Positions 24,701-39,100 of a DNA stretch of 64,000 nucleotides are shown here, piece by piece. The first letter of the stretch is position 1. Each line of letters starts with the position of its first letter. Origin of the DNA: Megaustenia siamemsis (Eukaryota > Mollusca > Gastropoda > Stylommatophora > Ariophantidae); the NCBI GenBank assembly GCA_032433765.1, contig JAVIAB010000160.1, positions 30,796,121-30,860,120 of the forward strand, given 5' to 3'. A program made the position numbers and the translations under genes. The notes beneath the pieces were generated by a model. The model was not told where the DNA came from, made no database searches, and worked only from the letters and a program-made list of their open reading frames with translations.

Positions 24701-26507
24701 CTCTATGGGTAGTGAGATCCGATGGCTTGCTCTCTATGGGTAGTGAGATCCGATGGCTAGCCTTTTCTGGGTAGTGAGATCCGATGGCTTGCTCTCTGGG
24801 GTAGTGAGATCCGATGGCTTGCTCTCTATGGGTAGTGAGATCCGATGGCTAGCCTTTTCTGGGTAGTGAGATCCGATGGCTTGCTCTCTATGGGTAGTGA
24901 GATCCGATGGCTAGCCTTTCTGGGTAGTGAGATCCGATGGCTTGCTCTCTATGGGTAGTGAGATCCGATGGCTTGCTCTCTATGGGTAGTGAGATCCGAT
25001 GGCTTGCTCTCTATGGGTAGTTAGATCCGATGGCTAGCCTTTTCTGGGTTATGAGATCCGATGGCTTGCTCTCTATGGGTAGTGAGATCCGATGGCTAGC
25101 CTTTTCTGGGTTATGAGATCCGATGGCTTGCTCTCTATGGGTAGTGAGATCCGATGGCTTGCTCTCTATGGGTAGTGAGATCCGATGGCTAGCCCTCTGG
25201 GTAGTGAGATCCGATGGCTTGCTCTCTATGGGTAGTGAGATCCGATGGCTTGCTCTCTATGGGTAGTGAGATCCGATGGCTAGCCTTTTCTGGGTTATGA
25301 GATCCGATGGCTTGCTCTCTATGGGTAGTGAGATCCGATGGCTTGCTCTCTATGGGTAGTGAGATCCGATGGCTAGCTTTCTGGGTATTGAGATCCGATG
25401 GCTTGCTCTCTATGGGTAGTGAGATCCGATGGCTTGCTCTCTATGGGTAGTGAGATCCGATGGCTTGCTCTCTATGGGTAGTTAGATCCGATGGCTAGTC
25501 TTTCTGGGTAGTTAGATCCGATGGCTAGCCTTCTGGGTATGAGATCCGATGGCTTGCTCTCTATGGGTAGTGAGATCCGATGGCTAGCCTTTCTGGGTTA
25601 TGAGATCCGATGGCTTGCTCTCTATGGGTAGTGAGATCCGATGGCTAGCCTTTTCTGGGTTATGAGATCCGATGGCTTGCTCTCTATGGGTAGTGAGATC
25701 CGATGGCTTGCTCTCTATGGGTAGTGAGATCCGATGGCTAGCCTTTTCTGGGTATGAGATCCGATGGCTTGCTCTCTATGGGTAGTGAGATCCGATGGCT
25801 TGCTCTCTATGGGTAGTGAGATCCGATGGCTAGCCTTTTCTGGGTTATGAGATCCGATGGCTTGCTCTCTATGGGTAGTGAGATCCGATGGCTTGCTCTC
25901 TATGGGTAGTGAGATCCGATGGCTTGCTCTCTATGGGTAGTGAGATCCGATGGCTAGCCTTTTCTTGTAGTGAGATCCGATGGCTTGCTCTCTATGGGTA
26001 GTGAGATCCGATGGCTTAGCCTTTTCTGTTAGTGAGATCCGATAGCGGTTATTGCTCTCTATGGGTGGGTAGTGAGATCCGATGGCTTGCCTTTTCTGGG
26101 TAGTGAGATCCGATGGCTTGCTCTCTATGGGTAGTGAGATCCGATGGCTTGCTCTCTATGGGTAGTGAGATCCGATGGCTAGCCTTTTCTGGGTTATGAG
26201 ATCCGATGGCTTGCTCTCTATGGGTAGTGAGATCCGATGGCTTGCTCTCTATGGGTAGTGAGATCCGATGGCTTGCTCTCTATGGGTAGTGAGATCCGAT
26301 GGCTTGCTCTCTATGGGTAGTGAGATCCGATGGCTAGCCTTTTCTGGGTTATGAGATCCGATGGCTTGCTCTCTATGGGTAGTGAGATCCGATGGCTTGC
26401 TCTCTATGGGTAGTGAGATCCGATGGCTAGCCTTTTCTGGGTTATGAGATCCGATGGCTTGCTCTCTATGGGTAGTGAGATCCGATGGCTTGCTCTCTAT
26501 GGGTAGT
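18786..26507 (+). repeat. Eroded satellite with many short monomers
   Basis: T1/T2 satellite with frequent indels. Dense examples are 19.66-20.34 kb, 22.27-22.56 kb and 23.43-24.0 kb, with tails such as cttgctcttatgggtagt or ctagccttctgggtagt. A T4-like monomer at 22509 still follows a run of t-junction T1, showing where a T4 once lay, but its ending is ctgggtagt. Another stands near 25498. Two predicted open frames at 19567-19800 and 20081-20344 arise here only because short monomers shift the frame. No other sequence type is seen. Confidence 0.8.
26034..26073 (+). repeat. Aberrant 40-bp monomer
   Basis: The most unusual monomer found. After gagatccgat it reads agcggttattgctctct, then atgggtgggtagt. 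It has an added segment of about five bases resembling the ggttat ending of T2 and a doubled gggt. The monomer before it (26003-26033) is also odd, with cttagcc and ctgttagt. Confidence 0.75.
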
Positions 26508-27122
26508 GAGATCCGATGGCTAGCCGTTCTGGGTTCTGAGATCCGATGGCTTGCTCTCTATGGGTAGTGAGATCCGATGGCTCGCTCTCTGTGGGTAGTG
26601 AGATCCGATGGCTTGCTCTTATGGGTAGTGAGATCCGATGGCTAGCCTTTTCTTGTAGTGAGATCCGATGGCTTGCTCTCTATGGGTAGTGAGATCCGAT
26701 GGCTAGCCTTTTCTGTGTAGTGAGATCCGATGGCTTGCTCTCTATGGGTAGTGAGATCCGATGGCTAGCCTTTTCTGGGTAGTGAGATCCGATGGCTTGC
26801 TCTCTATGGGTAGTGAGATCCGATGGCTTGCTCTCTATGGGTAGTGAGATCCGATGGCTAGCCTTTCTGGGTTATGAGATCCGATGGCTTGCTCTCTATG
26901 GGTAGTGAGATCCGATGGCTTGCTCTCTATGGGTAGTGAGATCCGATGGCTAGCCTTTTCTGGGTTATGAGATCCGATGGCTTGCTCTCTATGGGTAGTG
27001 AGATCCGATGGCTTGCTCTCTATGGGTAGTGAGATCCGATGGCTAGCTTTTCTGGGTTATGAGATCCGATGGCTTGCTCTCTATGGGTAGTGAGATCCGA
27101 TGGCTCGCTCTCTGTGGGTAGT
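26508..27122 (+). repeat. Double-T5 block, copy 2
   Basis: T6 (30 bp), T1, T5 (tail 26581), second T5 (27104, 523 bp on), then a T4 at 27318, 214 bp after the second T5. The block at 57543 has the same layout: T5, 526 bp, T5, 217 bp, T4. The order is therefore inherited, although this copy has lost several single bases and the hybrid monomer marker is not present. Confidence 0.75.
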
Positions 27123-30100
27123 GAGATCCGATGGCTTGCTCTCTATGGTAGTGAGATCCGATGGCTAGCCTTTTCTGGGTAGTGAGATCCGATGGCTTGC
27201 TCTCTGGGTAGTGAGATCCGATGGCTAGCCTTTTCTGGGTAGTGAGATCCGATGGCTTGCTCTCTATGGGTAGTGAGATCCGATGGCTTGCTCTCTATGG
27301 GTAGTTAGATCCGATGGCTAGTCTTTTCTAGGTAGTAGATCCGATGGCTAGCCTTTCTGGGTATGAGATCCGATGGCTTGCTCTCTATGGGTAGTGAGAT
27401 CCGATGGCTAGCCTTTTCTGGGTTATGAAATTCGATGGCTTGCTCTCTATGGGTAGTTAGATCCGATGGCTAGCCTTTTCTGGGTAGTGAGATCCGATGG
27501 CTAGCCTTTCTGGGTATGAGATCCGATGGCTTGCTCTCTATGGGTAGTGAGATCCGATGGCTAGCCTTTTCTGGGTTATGAGATCCGATGGCTTGCTCTC
27601 TATGGGTAGTTAGATCCGATGGCTAGCCTTTTCTGGGTTATGAGATTCGATGGCTTGCTCTCTATGGGTAGTGAGATCCGATGGCTTGCTCTCTATGGGT
27701 AGTGAGATCCGATGGCTTGCTCTCTATGGGTAGTGAGATCCGATGGCTTGCTCTCTATGGGTAGTTAGATCCGATGGCTTGCTCTCTATGGGTAGTTAGA
27801 TCCGATGGCTTGCTCTCTATGGGTAGTTAGATCCGATGGCTAGCTTTTCTAGGTAGTTAGATCCGATGGCTAGCCTTTTCTGGGTTATGAGATCCGATGG
27901 CTTGCTCTCTATGGGTAGTGAGATCCGATGGCTAGCCTTTTCTGGGTTATGAGATTCGATGGCTTGCTCTCTATGGGTAGTTAGATCCGATGGCTAGCCT
28001 TTTCTGGGTTATGAGATCCGATGGCTTGCTCTCTATGGGTAGTGAGATCCGATGGCTTGCTCTCTATGGGTAGTGAGATCCGATGGCTAGCCTTTTTTGG
28101 GTTATGAGATCCGATGGCTTGCTCTCTATGGGTAGTGAGATCCGATGGCTAGCCTTTTCTGGGTTATGAGATCCGATGGCTTGCTCTCTATGGGTAGTGA
28201 GATCCGATGGCTTGCTCTCTATGGGTAGTGAGATCCGATGGCTAGCCTTTTCTGTGTAGTGAGATCCGATGGCTTGCTCTCTATGGGTAGTGAGATCCGA
28301 TGGCTTGCTCTCTATGGGTAGTGAGATCCGATGGCTAGCCTTTTCTGGGTTATGAGATCCGATGGCTTGCTCTCTATGGGTAGTGAGATCCGATGGCTTG
28401 CTCTCTATGGGTAGTGAGATCCGATGGCTAGCCTTTCTGGGTTATGAGATCCGATGGCTTGCTCTCTATGGGTAGTGAGATCCGATGGCTTGCTCTCTAT
28501 GGGTAGTGAGATCCGATGGCTAGCCGTTTCTGGGTTCTGAGATCCGATGGCTTGCTCTCTATGGGTAGTGAGATCCGATGGCTCGCTCTCTATGGGTAGT
28601 GAGATCCGATGGCTTGCTCTCTATGGGTAGTGAGATCCGATGGCTAGCCTTTTCTGTGTAGTGAGATCCGATGGCTTGCTCTCTATGGGTAGTGAGATCC
28701 GATGGCTAGCCTTTTCTGGGTAGTGAGATCCGATGGCTTGCTCTCTATGGGTAGTGAGATCCGATGGCTAGCCTTTTCTGGGTAGTGAGATCCGATGGCT
28801 TGCTCTCTATGGGTAGTGAGATCCGATGGCTTGCTCTCTATGGGTAGTGAGATCCGATGGCTTGCTCTCTATGGGTAGTTAGATCCGATGGCTAGCCTTT
28901 TCTGGGTTATGAGATCCGATGGCTTGCTCTCTATGGGTAGTGAGATCCGATGGCTAGCCTTTTCTGGGTTATGAGATCCGATGGCTTGCTCTCTATGGGT
29001 AGTGAGATCCGATGGCTTGCTCTCTATGGGTAGTGAGATCCGATGGCTAGCCTTTTCTGGTAGTGAGATCCGATGGCTTGCTCTCTATGGGTAGTGAGAT
29101 CCGATGGCTTGCTCTCTATGGGTAGTGAGATCCGATGGCTAGCCTTTTCTGGGTTATGAGATCCGATGGCTTGCTCTCTATGGGTAGTGAGATCCGATGG
29201 CTTGCTCTCTATGGGTAGTGAGATCCGATGGCTAGCCTTTCTGGGTAGTGAGATCCGATGGCTTGCTCTCTATGGGTAGTGAGATCCGATGGCTTGCTCT
29301 CTATGGGTAGTGAGATCCGATGGCTTGCTCTCTATGGGTAGTGAGATCCGATGGCTAGTCTTTTCTGGGTAGTGAGATCCGATGGCTAGCCTTTTCTGGG
29401 TTATGAGATTCGATGGCTTGCTCTCTATGGGTAGTGAGATCCGATGGCTAGCCTTTTCTGGGTATGAGATCCGATGGCTTGCTCTCTATGGGTAGTGAGA
29501 TCCGATGGCTAGCTTTCTGGTTATGAGATCCGATGGCTTGCTCTCTATGGGTAGTGAGATCCGATGGCTTGCTCTCTATGGGTAGTTAGATCCGATGGCT
29601 AGCCTTTTCTGGGTTATGAGATCCGATGGCTTGCTCTCTATGGGTAGTGAGATCCGATGGCTTGCTCTCTATGGGTAGTGAGATCCGATGGCTTGCTCTC
29701 TATGGGTAGTGAGATCCGATGGCTTGCTCTCTATGGGTAGTGAGATCCGATGGCTTGCTCTCTATGGGTAGTGAGATCCGATGGCTTGCTCTCTATGGGT
29801 AGTGAGATCCGATGGCTAGCTTTTCTGGGTAGTAGAGATCCGATGGCTAGCCTTCTGGGTAGTGAGATCCGATGGCTAGCCTTTTCTGGGTAGTGAGATC
29901 CGATGGCTTGCTCTCTATGGGTAGTGAGATCCGATGGCTTGCTCTCTATGGGTAGTGAGATCCGATGGCTTGCTCTTATGGGTAGTAGTGAGATCCGATG
30001 GCTAGCCTTTTATGGGTAGTGAGATCCGATGGCTTGCTCTCTATGGGTAGTGAGATCCGATGGCTAGCCTTTTCTGGGTTATGAGATCCGATGGCTTGCT

Positions 30101-33100
30101 CTCTATGGGTAGTGAGATCCGATGGCTTGCTCTTTATGGGTAGTGAGATCCGATGGCTAGCTTTTATGGGTTAGTGAGATCCGATGGCTTGCTCTCTATG
30201 GGTAGTGAGATCCGATGGCTAGCCTTTTCTGGGTTATGAGATCCGATGGCTTGCTCTCTATGGGTAGTGAGATCCGATGGCTTGCTCTCTATGGGTAGTG
30301 AGATCCGATGGCTAGCCTTTTCTGGGTTATGAGATCCGATGGCTTGCTCTCTATGGGTAGTGAGATCCGATGGCTTGCTCTCTATGGGTAGTGAGATCCG
30401 ATGGCTAGCCTTTTCTGGGTTATGAGATCCGATGGCTTGCTCTCTATGGGTAGTGAGATCCGATGGCTTGCTCTCTATGGGTAGTGAGATCCGATGGCTA
30501 GCCTTTTCTGGGTTCTGAGATCCGATGGCTTGCTCTCTATGGGTAGTGAGATCCGATGGCTTGCTCTCTATGGGTAGTGAGATCCGATGGCTTGCTCTCT
30601 ATGGGTAGTGAGATCCGATGGCTAGCTTTTCTGGGTAGTGAGATCCGATGGCTTGCTCTCTATGGGTAGTGAGATCCGATGGCTAGCCTTTTCTGGGTAG
30701 TGAGATCCGATGGCTTGCTCTCTATGGGTAGTGAGATCCGATGGCTAGCCTTTTCTGGGTAGTGAGATCCGATGGCTTGCTCTCTATGGGTAGTGAGATC
30801 CGATGGCTTGCTCTCTATGGGTAGTGAGATCCGATGGCTTGCTCTCTATGGGTAGTGAGATCCGATGGCTAGCCTTTTCTGGGTTATGAGATCCGATGGC
30901 TTGCTCTCTATGGGTAGTGAGATCCGATGGCTAGCCTTTTCTGGGTTATGAGATCCGATGGCTTGCTCTCTATGGGTAGTGAGATCCGATGGCTTGCTCT
31001 CTATGGGTAGTGAGATCCGATGGCTAGCCTTTCTGGGTAGTGAGATCCGATGGCTTGCTCTCTATGGGTAGTGAGATCCGATGGCTTGCTCTCTATGGGT
31101 AGTGAGATCCGATGGCTAGCCTTTCTGGGTTATGAGATCCGATGGCTTGCTCTCTATGGGTAGTGAGATCCGATGGCTTGCTCTCTATGGGTAGTGAGAT
31201 CCGATGGCTAGCCTTTTGGGTTATGAGATCCGATGGCTTGCTCTCTATGGGTAGTGAGATCCGATGGCTTGCTCTCTGTGGGTAGTGAGATCCGATGGCT
31301 TGCTCTCTATGGGTAGTGAGATCCGATGGCTAGCCTTTTCTAGGTAGTTAGATCCGATGGCTAGCTTTTCTGGGTATGAGATCCGATGGCTTGCTCTCTA
31401 TGGGTAGTGAGATCCGATGGCTAGCCTTTTCTGGGTAGTGAGATCCGATGGCTTGCTCTCTATGGGTAGTGAGATCCGATGGCTTGCTCTCTATGGGTAG
31501 TGAGATCCGATGGCTAGCCTTTCTGGGTTATGAGATCCGATGGCTTGCTCTCTATGGGTAGTGAGATCCGATGGCTTGCTCTCTATGGGTAGTGAGATCC
31601 GATGGCTAGCCTTTTCTGGGTTATGAGATCCGATGGCTTGCTCTCTATGGGTAGTGAGATCCGATGGCTAGCTCTCTATGGGTAGTTGAGATCCGATGGC
31701 TTGCTCTCTATGGGTAGTGAGATCCGATGGCTAGCCTTTCTGTGTAGTGAGATCCGATGGCTTGCTCTCTATGGGTAGTGAGATCCGATGGCTAGCCTTT
31801 TCTGGGTAGTGAGATCCGATGGCTTGCTCTCTATGGGTAGTGAGATCCGATGGCTTGCCTTTTCTGTGTAGTGTTAGATCCGATGGCTTGCTCTCTATGG
31901 GTAGTAGTGAGATCCGATGGCTTGCTCTCTATGGGTAGTGAGATCCGATGGCTTGCTCTCTATGGGTAGTGAGATCCGATGGCTAGCCTTTTCTGGGTTA
32001 TGAGATCCGATGGCTTGCTCTCTATGGGTAGTGAGATCCGATGGCTAGCCTTTTCTGGGTATGAGATCCGATGGCTTGCTCTCTATGGGTAGTGAGATCC
32101 GATGGCTTGCTCTCTATGGGTAGTGAGATCCGATGGCTAGCCTTTTTGGGTAGTGAGATCCGATGGCTTGCTCTCTATGGGTAGTGAGATCCGATGGCTT
32201 GCTCTCTATGGGTAGTGAGATCCGATGGCTAGCCTTTTCTGGGTTATGAGATCCGATGGCTTGCTCTCTATGGGTAGTGAGATCCGATGGCTGCTCTCTA
32301 TGGGTAGTGAGATCCGATGGCTAGCTTTTCTGGGTAGTGAGATCCGATGGCTTGCTCTCTATGGGTAGTGAGATCCGATGGCTTGCTCTCTGGGTAGTGA
32401 GATCCGATGGCTTGCTCTCTATGGGTAGTGAGATCCGATGGCTAGCTTTATGGGTAGTGAGATCCGATGGCTAGCCTTTTCTGGGTTATGAGATCCGATG
32501 GCTTGCTCTCTATGGGTAGTGAGATCCGATGGCTAGCCTTTATGGGTTATGAGATCCGATGGCTTGCTCTCTATGGGTAGTGAGATCCGATGGCTAGCCT
32601 TTCTGGGTTATGAGATCCGATGGCTTGCTCTCTATGGGTAGTGAGATCCGATGGCTTGCTCTCTATGGGTAGTGAGATCCGATGGCTAGCCTTTTGGTTA
32701 TGAGATCCGATGGCTTGCTCTCTATGGGTAGTGAGATCCGATGGCTAGCCTTTTCTGGGTTATGAGATCCGATGGCTTGCTCTCTATGGGTAGTGAGATC
32801 CGATGGCTTGCTCTCTATGGGTAGTGAGATCCGATGGCTGCTTCTATGGGTAGTGAGATCCGATGGCTTGCTCTCTATGGGTAGTAGATCCGATGGCTTG
32901 CTCTCTATGGGTAGTGAGATCCGATGGCTTGCTCTCTATGGGTAGTGAGATCCGATGGCTGCTTTTCTGGGTAGTGAGATCCGATGGCTAGCCTTTTCTG
33001 GGTAGTGAGATCCGATGGCTAGCTTCTCTGGGTAGTGAGATCCGATGGCTTGCTCTCTATGGGTAGTGAGATCCGATGGCTTGCTCTCTATGGGTAGTGA

Positions 33101-36100
33101 GATCCGATGGCTTGCTCTCTATGGGTAGTGAGATCCGATGGCTTGCTCTCTATGGGTAGTGAGATCCGATGGCTTGCTCTCTATGGGTAGTGAGATCCGA
33201 TGGCTAGCCTTTATGGGTTATGAGATCCGATGGCTTGCTCTCTATGGGTAGTGAGATCCGATGGCTTGCTCTCTATGGGTAGTGAGATCCGATGGCTAGC
33301 CTTTATGGGTATGAGATCCGATGGCTTGCTCTCTATGGGTAGTGAGATCCGATGGCTAGCCTTTTATGGGTATGAGATCCGATGGCTTGCTCTCTATGGG
33401 TAGTGAGATCCGATGGCTTGCTCTCTATGGGTAGTGAGATCCGATGGCTAGCCTTTTCTGGGTAGTGAGATCCGATGGCTTGCTCTCTATGGGTAGTGAG
33501 ATCCGATGGCTTGCTCTCTATGGGTAGTGAGATCCGATGGCTAGCCTTTTCTGGGTTATGAGATCCGATGGCTTGCTCTCTATGGGTAGTGAGATCCGAT
33601 GGCTTGCTCTCTATGGGTAGTGAGATCCGATGGCTAGCCTTTCTGGGTCTGAGATCCGATGGCTTGCTCTCTATGGGTAGTGAGATCCGATGGCTTGCTC
33701 TCTGTGGGTAGTGAGATCCGATGGCTTGCTCTCTATGGGTAGTGAGATCCGATGGCTAGCTTTTCTGTGTAGTGAGATCCGATGGCTTGCTCTCTATGGT
33801 AGTAGTGAGATCCGATGGCTAGCCTTTCTGGGTAGTGAGATCCGATGGCTTGCTCTCTATGGGTAGTGAGATCCGATGGCTAGCCTTTCTGGGTAGTGAG
33901 ATCCGATGGCTTGCTCTCTATGGGTAGTGAGATCCGATGGCTTGCTCTCTATGGGTAGTGAGATCCGATGGCTTGCTCTCTATGGGTAGTGAGATCCGAT
34001 GGCTTGCTCTCTATGGGTAGTGAGATCCGATGGCTTGCTCTCTATGGGTAGTGAGATCCGATGGCTAGCCTTTTCTGGGTAGTGAGATCCGATGGCTTGC
34101 TCTCTATGGGTAGTGAGATCCGATGGCTAGCCTTTTCTGGGTTATGAGATCCGATGGCTTGCTCTCTATGGGTAGTGAGATCCGATGGCTAGCCTTTTCT
34201 GGGTAGTGAGATCCGATGGCTTGCTCTCTATGGGTAGTGAGATCCGATGGCTTGCTCTCTATGGGTAGTGAGATCCGATGGCTTGCTCTCTATGGGTAGT
34301 TAGATCCGATGGCTAGCTCTTTCTGGTTAGTGAGATCCGATGGCTTGCTCTCTATGGGTAGTGAGATCCGATGGCTAGCCTTTTCTGGGTTATGAGATCC
34401 GATGGCTTGCTCTCTATGGGTAGTGAGATCCGATGGCTTGCTCTCTATGGGTAGTGAGATCCGATGGCTAGCCTTTTCGGGTAGTGAGATCCGATGGCTT
34501 GCTCTCTATGGGTAGTGAGATCCGATGGCTTGCTCTCTATGGGTAGTGAGATCCGATGGCTAGCCTTTTCTGGGTTATGAGATCCGATGGCTTGCTCTCT
34601 ATGGGTAGTGAGATCCGATGGCTTGCTCTCTATGGGTAGTGAGATCCGATGGCTAGCCTTTCTGGGTTAGTGAGATCCGATGGCTTGCTCTCTATGGGTA
34701 GTGAGATCCGATGGCTTGCTCTCTATGGGTAGTGAGATCCGATGGCTTGCTCTCTATGGGTAGTGAGATCCGATGGCTAGCTCTTTCTAGGTAGTTAGAT
34801 CCGATGGCTTGCCTTTCTGGGTTATGAGATCCGATGGCTTGCTCTCTATGGGTAGTGAGATCCGATGGCTAGCCTTTCTGGGTTATGAGATCCGATGGCT
34901 TGCTCTCTATGGGTAGTGAGATCCGATGGCTAGCCTTTCTGGGTTATGAGATCCGATGGCTTGCTCTCTATGGGTAGTGAGATCCGATGGCTTGCTCTCT
35001 ATGGGTAGTGAGATCCGATGGCTAGCCTTTTCTGGGTATGAGATCCGATGGCTTGCTCTCTATGGGTAGTGAGATCCGATGGCTAGCCTTTTCTGGGTTA
35101 TGAGATCCGATGGCTGCTCTCTATGGGTAGTGAGATCCGATGGCTTGCTCTCTATGGGTAGTGAGATCCGATGGCTTGCTCTCTATGGGTAGTGAGATCC
35201 GATGGCTTGCTCTCTATGGGTAGTGAGATCCGATGGCTTGCTTTATGGGTAGTGAGATCCGATGGCTTGCTCTCTATGGGTAGTGAGATCCGATGGCTAG
35301 CTCTTTATGGGTAGTGAGATCCGATGGCTAGCCTTTTTCTGGGTTATGAGATCCGATGGCTAGCTCTTTATGGGTAGTGAGATCCGATGGCTTGCTCTCT
35401 ATGGGTAGTGAGATCCGATGGCTTGCTCTCTGGGTAGTGAGATCCGATGGCTTGCTCTCTATGGGTAGTGAGATCCGATGGCTTGCTTCTATGGGTAGTG
35501 AGATCCGATGGCTTGCTCTCTATGGGTAGTGAGATCCGATGGCTAGCCTTTTCTGGGTTATGAGATCCGATGGCTTGCTCTCTATGGGTAGTGAGATCCG
35601 ATGGCTTGCTTCTATGGGTAGTGAGATCCGATGGCTAGCCTTATGGGTAGTGAGATCCGATGGCTTGCTCTCTATGGGTAGTGAGATCCGATGGCTAGCC
35701 TTTTCTGGGTATGAGATCCGATGGCTTGCTCTCTATGGGTAGTGAGATCCGATGGCTTGCTCTCTATGGGTAGTGAGATCCGATGGCTAGCCTTTCTGGG
35801 TAGTGAGATCCGATGGCTTGCTCTCTATGGGTAGTGAGATCCGATGGCTTGCTCTCTATGGGTAGTGAGATCCGATGGCTAGCCTTTTCTGGGTTAGTGA
35901 GATCCGATGGCTTGCTCTCTATGGGTAGTGAGATCCGATGGCTTGCTCTCTATGGGTAGTGAGATCCGATGGCTAGCTCTCTATGGGTAGTGAGATCCGA
36001 TGGCTTGCTCTCTATGGGTAGTGAGATCCGATGGCTAGCCTTTTCTGTGTAGTGAGATCCGATGGCTTGCTCTCTATGGGTAGTGAGATCCGATGGCTAG

Positions 36101-39100
36101 CCTTTTCTGGGTAGTGAGATCCGATGGCTTGCTCTCTATGGGTAGTGAGATCCGATGGCTAGCCTTTTCTGTGTAGTGAGATCCGATGGCTTGCTCTCTA
36201 TGGGTAGTGAGATCCGATGGCTTGCTCTCTATGGGTAGTGAGATCCGATGGCTTGCTCTCTATGGGTAGTTAGATCCGATGGCTAGCCTTTTCTGGGTTA
36301 TGAGATCCGATGGCTTGCTCTCTATGGGTAGTGAGATCCGATGGCTAGCCTTTTCTGGGTTATGAGATCCGATGGCTTGCTCTCTATGGGTAGTGAGATC
36401 CGATGGCTTGCTCTCTATGGGTAGTGAGATCCGATGGCTAGCCTTTTCTGTGTAGTGAGATCCGATGGCTTGCTCTCTATGGGTAGTGAGATCCGATGGC
36501 TTGCTCTCTATGGGTAGTGAGATCCGATGGCTAGCCTTTTCTGGGTTATGAGATCCGATGGCTTGCTCTCTATGGGTAGTGAGATCCGATGGCTTGCTCT
36601 CTATGGGTAGTGAGATCCGATGGCTAGCCTTTTCTGGGTTAGTGAGATCCGATGGCTTGCTCTCTATGGGTAGTGAGATCCGATGGCTTGCTCTCTGGGG
36701 TAGTGAGATCCGATGGCTTGCTCTCTATGGGTAGTGAGATCCGATGGCTAGCTTTTCTGGGTAGTGAGATCCGATGGCTTGCTCTCTATGGGTAGTGAGA
36801 TCCGATGGCTAGCCTTTTCTGGGTAGTGAGATCCGATGGCTTGCTCTCTGGGTAGTGAGATCCGATGGCTTGCTCTCTATGGGTAGTTAGATCCGATGGC
36901 TAGCCTTTTCTGGGTTATGAGATCCGATGGCTTGCTCTCTATGGGTAGTGAGATCCGATGGCTTGCTCTCTATGGGTAGTGAGATCCGATGGCTAGCCTT
37001 TTCTGGGTTATGAGATCCGATGGCTTGCTCTCTATGGGTAGTGAGATCCGATGGCTAGCCTTTTCTGGGTAGTGAGATCCGATGGCTTGCTCTCTATGGG
37101 TAGTGAGATCCGATGGCTTGCTCTCTATGGGTAGTGAGATCCGATGGCTTGCTCTCTATGGGTAGTAGATCCGATGGCTTGCTTCTATGGGTAGTGAGAT
37201 CCGATGGCTTGCTCTCTATGGGTAGTGAGATCCGATGGCTTGCCTTTTATGGGTATGAGATCCGATGGCTTGCTCTCTATGGGTAGTGAGATCCGATGGC
37301 TTGCTCTCTATGGGTAGTGAGATCCGATGGCTAGCCTTTTCTGGGTAGTGAGATCCGATGGCTTGCTCTCTATGGGTAGTGAGATCCGATGGCTTGCTCT
37401 CTATGGGTAGTGAGATCCGATGGCTAGCCTTTTCTGGGTTATGAGATCCGATGGCTTGCTCTCTATGGGTAGTGAGATCCGATGGCTTGCTCTCTATGGG
37501 TAGTGAGATCCGATGGCTAGCCTTTTCTGGGTAGTGAGATCCGATGGCTTGCTCTCTATGGGTAGTGAGATCCGATGGCTTGCTCTTTATGGGTATGAGA
37601 TCCGATGGCTTGCTCTCTATGGGTAGTGAGATCCGATGGCTAGCCTTTTCTGGGTAGTGAGATCCGATGGCTAGCTTTCTGGGTTAGTGAGATCCGATGG
37701 CTTGCTCTCTATGGGTAGTGAGATCCGATGGCTAGCCTTTTCTGGGTTATGAGATCCGATGGCTTGCTCTCTATGGGTAGTGAGATCCGATGGCTAGCCT
37801 TTTCTGGGTTATGAGATCCGATGGCTTGCTCTCTATGGGTAGTGAGATCCGATGGCTTGCTCTCTATGGGTAGTGAGATCCGATGGCTAGCCTTTCTGGG
37901 TTATGAGATCCGATGGCTTGCTCTCTATGGGTAGTGAGATCCGATGGCTTGCTCTCTCTGGGTAGTGAGATCCGATGGCTTGCTCTCTATGGGTAGTGAG
38001 ATCCGATGGCTAGCTTTTCTGGGTAGTGAGATCCGATGGCTTGCTTTATGGGTAGTGAGATCCGATGGCTTGCTTCTCTGGGTAGTGAGATCCGATGGCT
38101 TGCTCTCTATGGGTAGTGAGATCCGATGGCTTGCTCTCTATGGGTAGTGAGATCCGATGGCTTGCTCTCTATGGGTAGTTAGATCCGATGGCTAGCTTTT
38201 CTGGGTATGAGATCCGATGGCTTGCTCTCTATGGGTAGTGAGATCCGATGGCTAGCTTTTCTGGGTTATGAGATCCGATGGCTTGCTCTCTATGGGTAGT
38301 GAGATCCGATGGCTTGCTCTCTATGGGTAGTGAGATCCGATGGCTAGCCTTTTCTGTGTAGTGAGATCCGATGGCTTGCTCTCTATGGGTAGTGAGATCC
38401 GATGGCTTGCTCTCTATGGGTAGTGAGATCCGATGGCTAGCCTTTTCTGGGTTATGAGATCCGATGGCTTGCTCTCTATGGGTAGTGAGATCCGATGGCT
38501 TGCTCTCTATGGGTAGTGAGATCCGATGGCTAGCCTTTTCTGGGTTATGAGATCCGATGGCTTGCTCTCTATGGGTAGTGAGATCCGATGGCTTGCTCTC
38601 TATGGGTAGTGAGATCCGATGGCTTGCTCTCTATGGGTAGTGAGATCCGATGGCTAGCCTTTTCTGGGTAGTGAGATCCGATGGCTTGCTCTCTATGGGT
38701 AGTGAGATCCGATGGCTAGCCTTTTCTGGGTAGTGAGATCCGATGGCTTGCTCTCTATGGGTAGTGAGATCCGATGGCTTGCTCTCTATGGGTAGTTAGA
38801 TCCGATGGCTAGTCTTTTCTAGGTAGTTAGATCCGATGGCTAGCTTTTCTGGGTTATGAGATCCGATGGCTTGCTCTCTATGGGTAGTGAGATCCGATGG
38901 CTAGCCTTTTCTGGGTTATGAGATCCGATGGCTTGCTCTCTATGGGTAGTGAGATCCGATGGCTAGCCTTTTCTGTGTAGTGAGATCCGATGGCTTGCTC
39001 TCTATGGGTAGTGAGATCCGATGGCTTGCTCTCTATGGGTAGTGAGATCCGATGGCTTGCTCTCTATGGGTAGTAGATCCGATGGCTAGCCTTTTCTGGG

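Noticed and set aside
35539..35742. Open reading frame of 67 codons
   Set aside because: Satellite translation in the indel-rich zone at 35.1-35.7 kb; no feature of a real gene.
37944..38147. Open reading frame of 67 codons
   Set aside because: Satellite translation kept open by altered monomers between 37.9 and 38.1 kb; no feature of a real gene.
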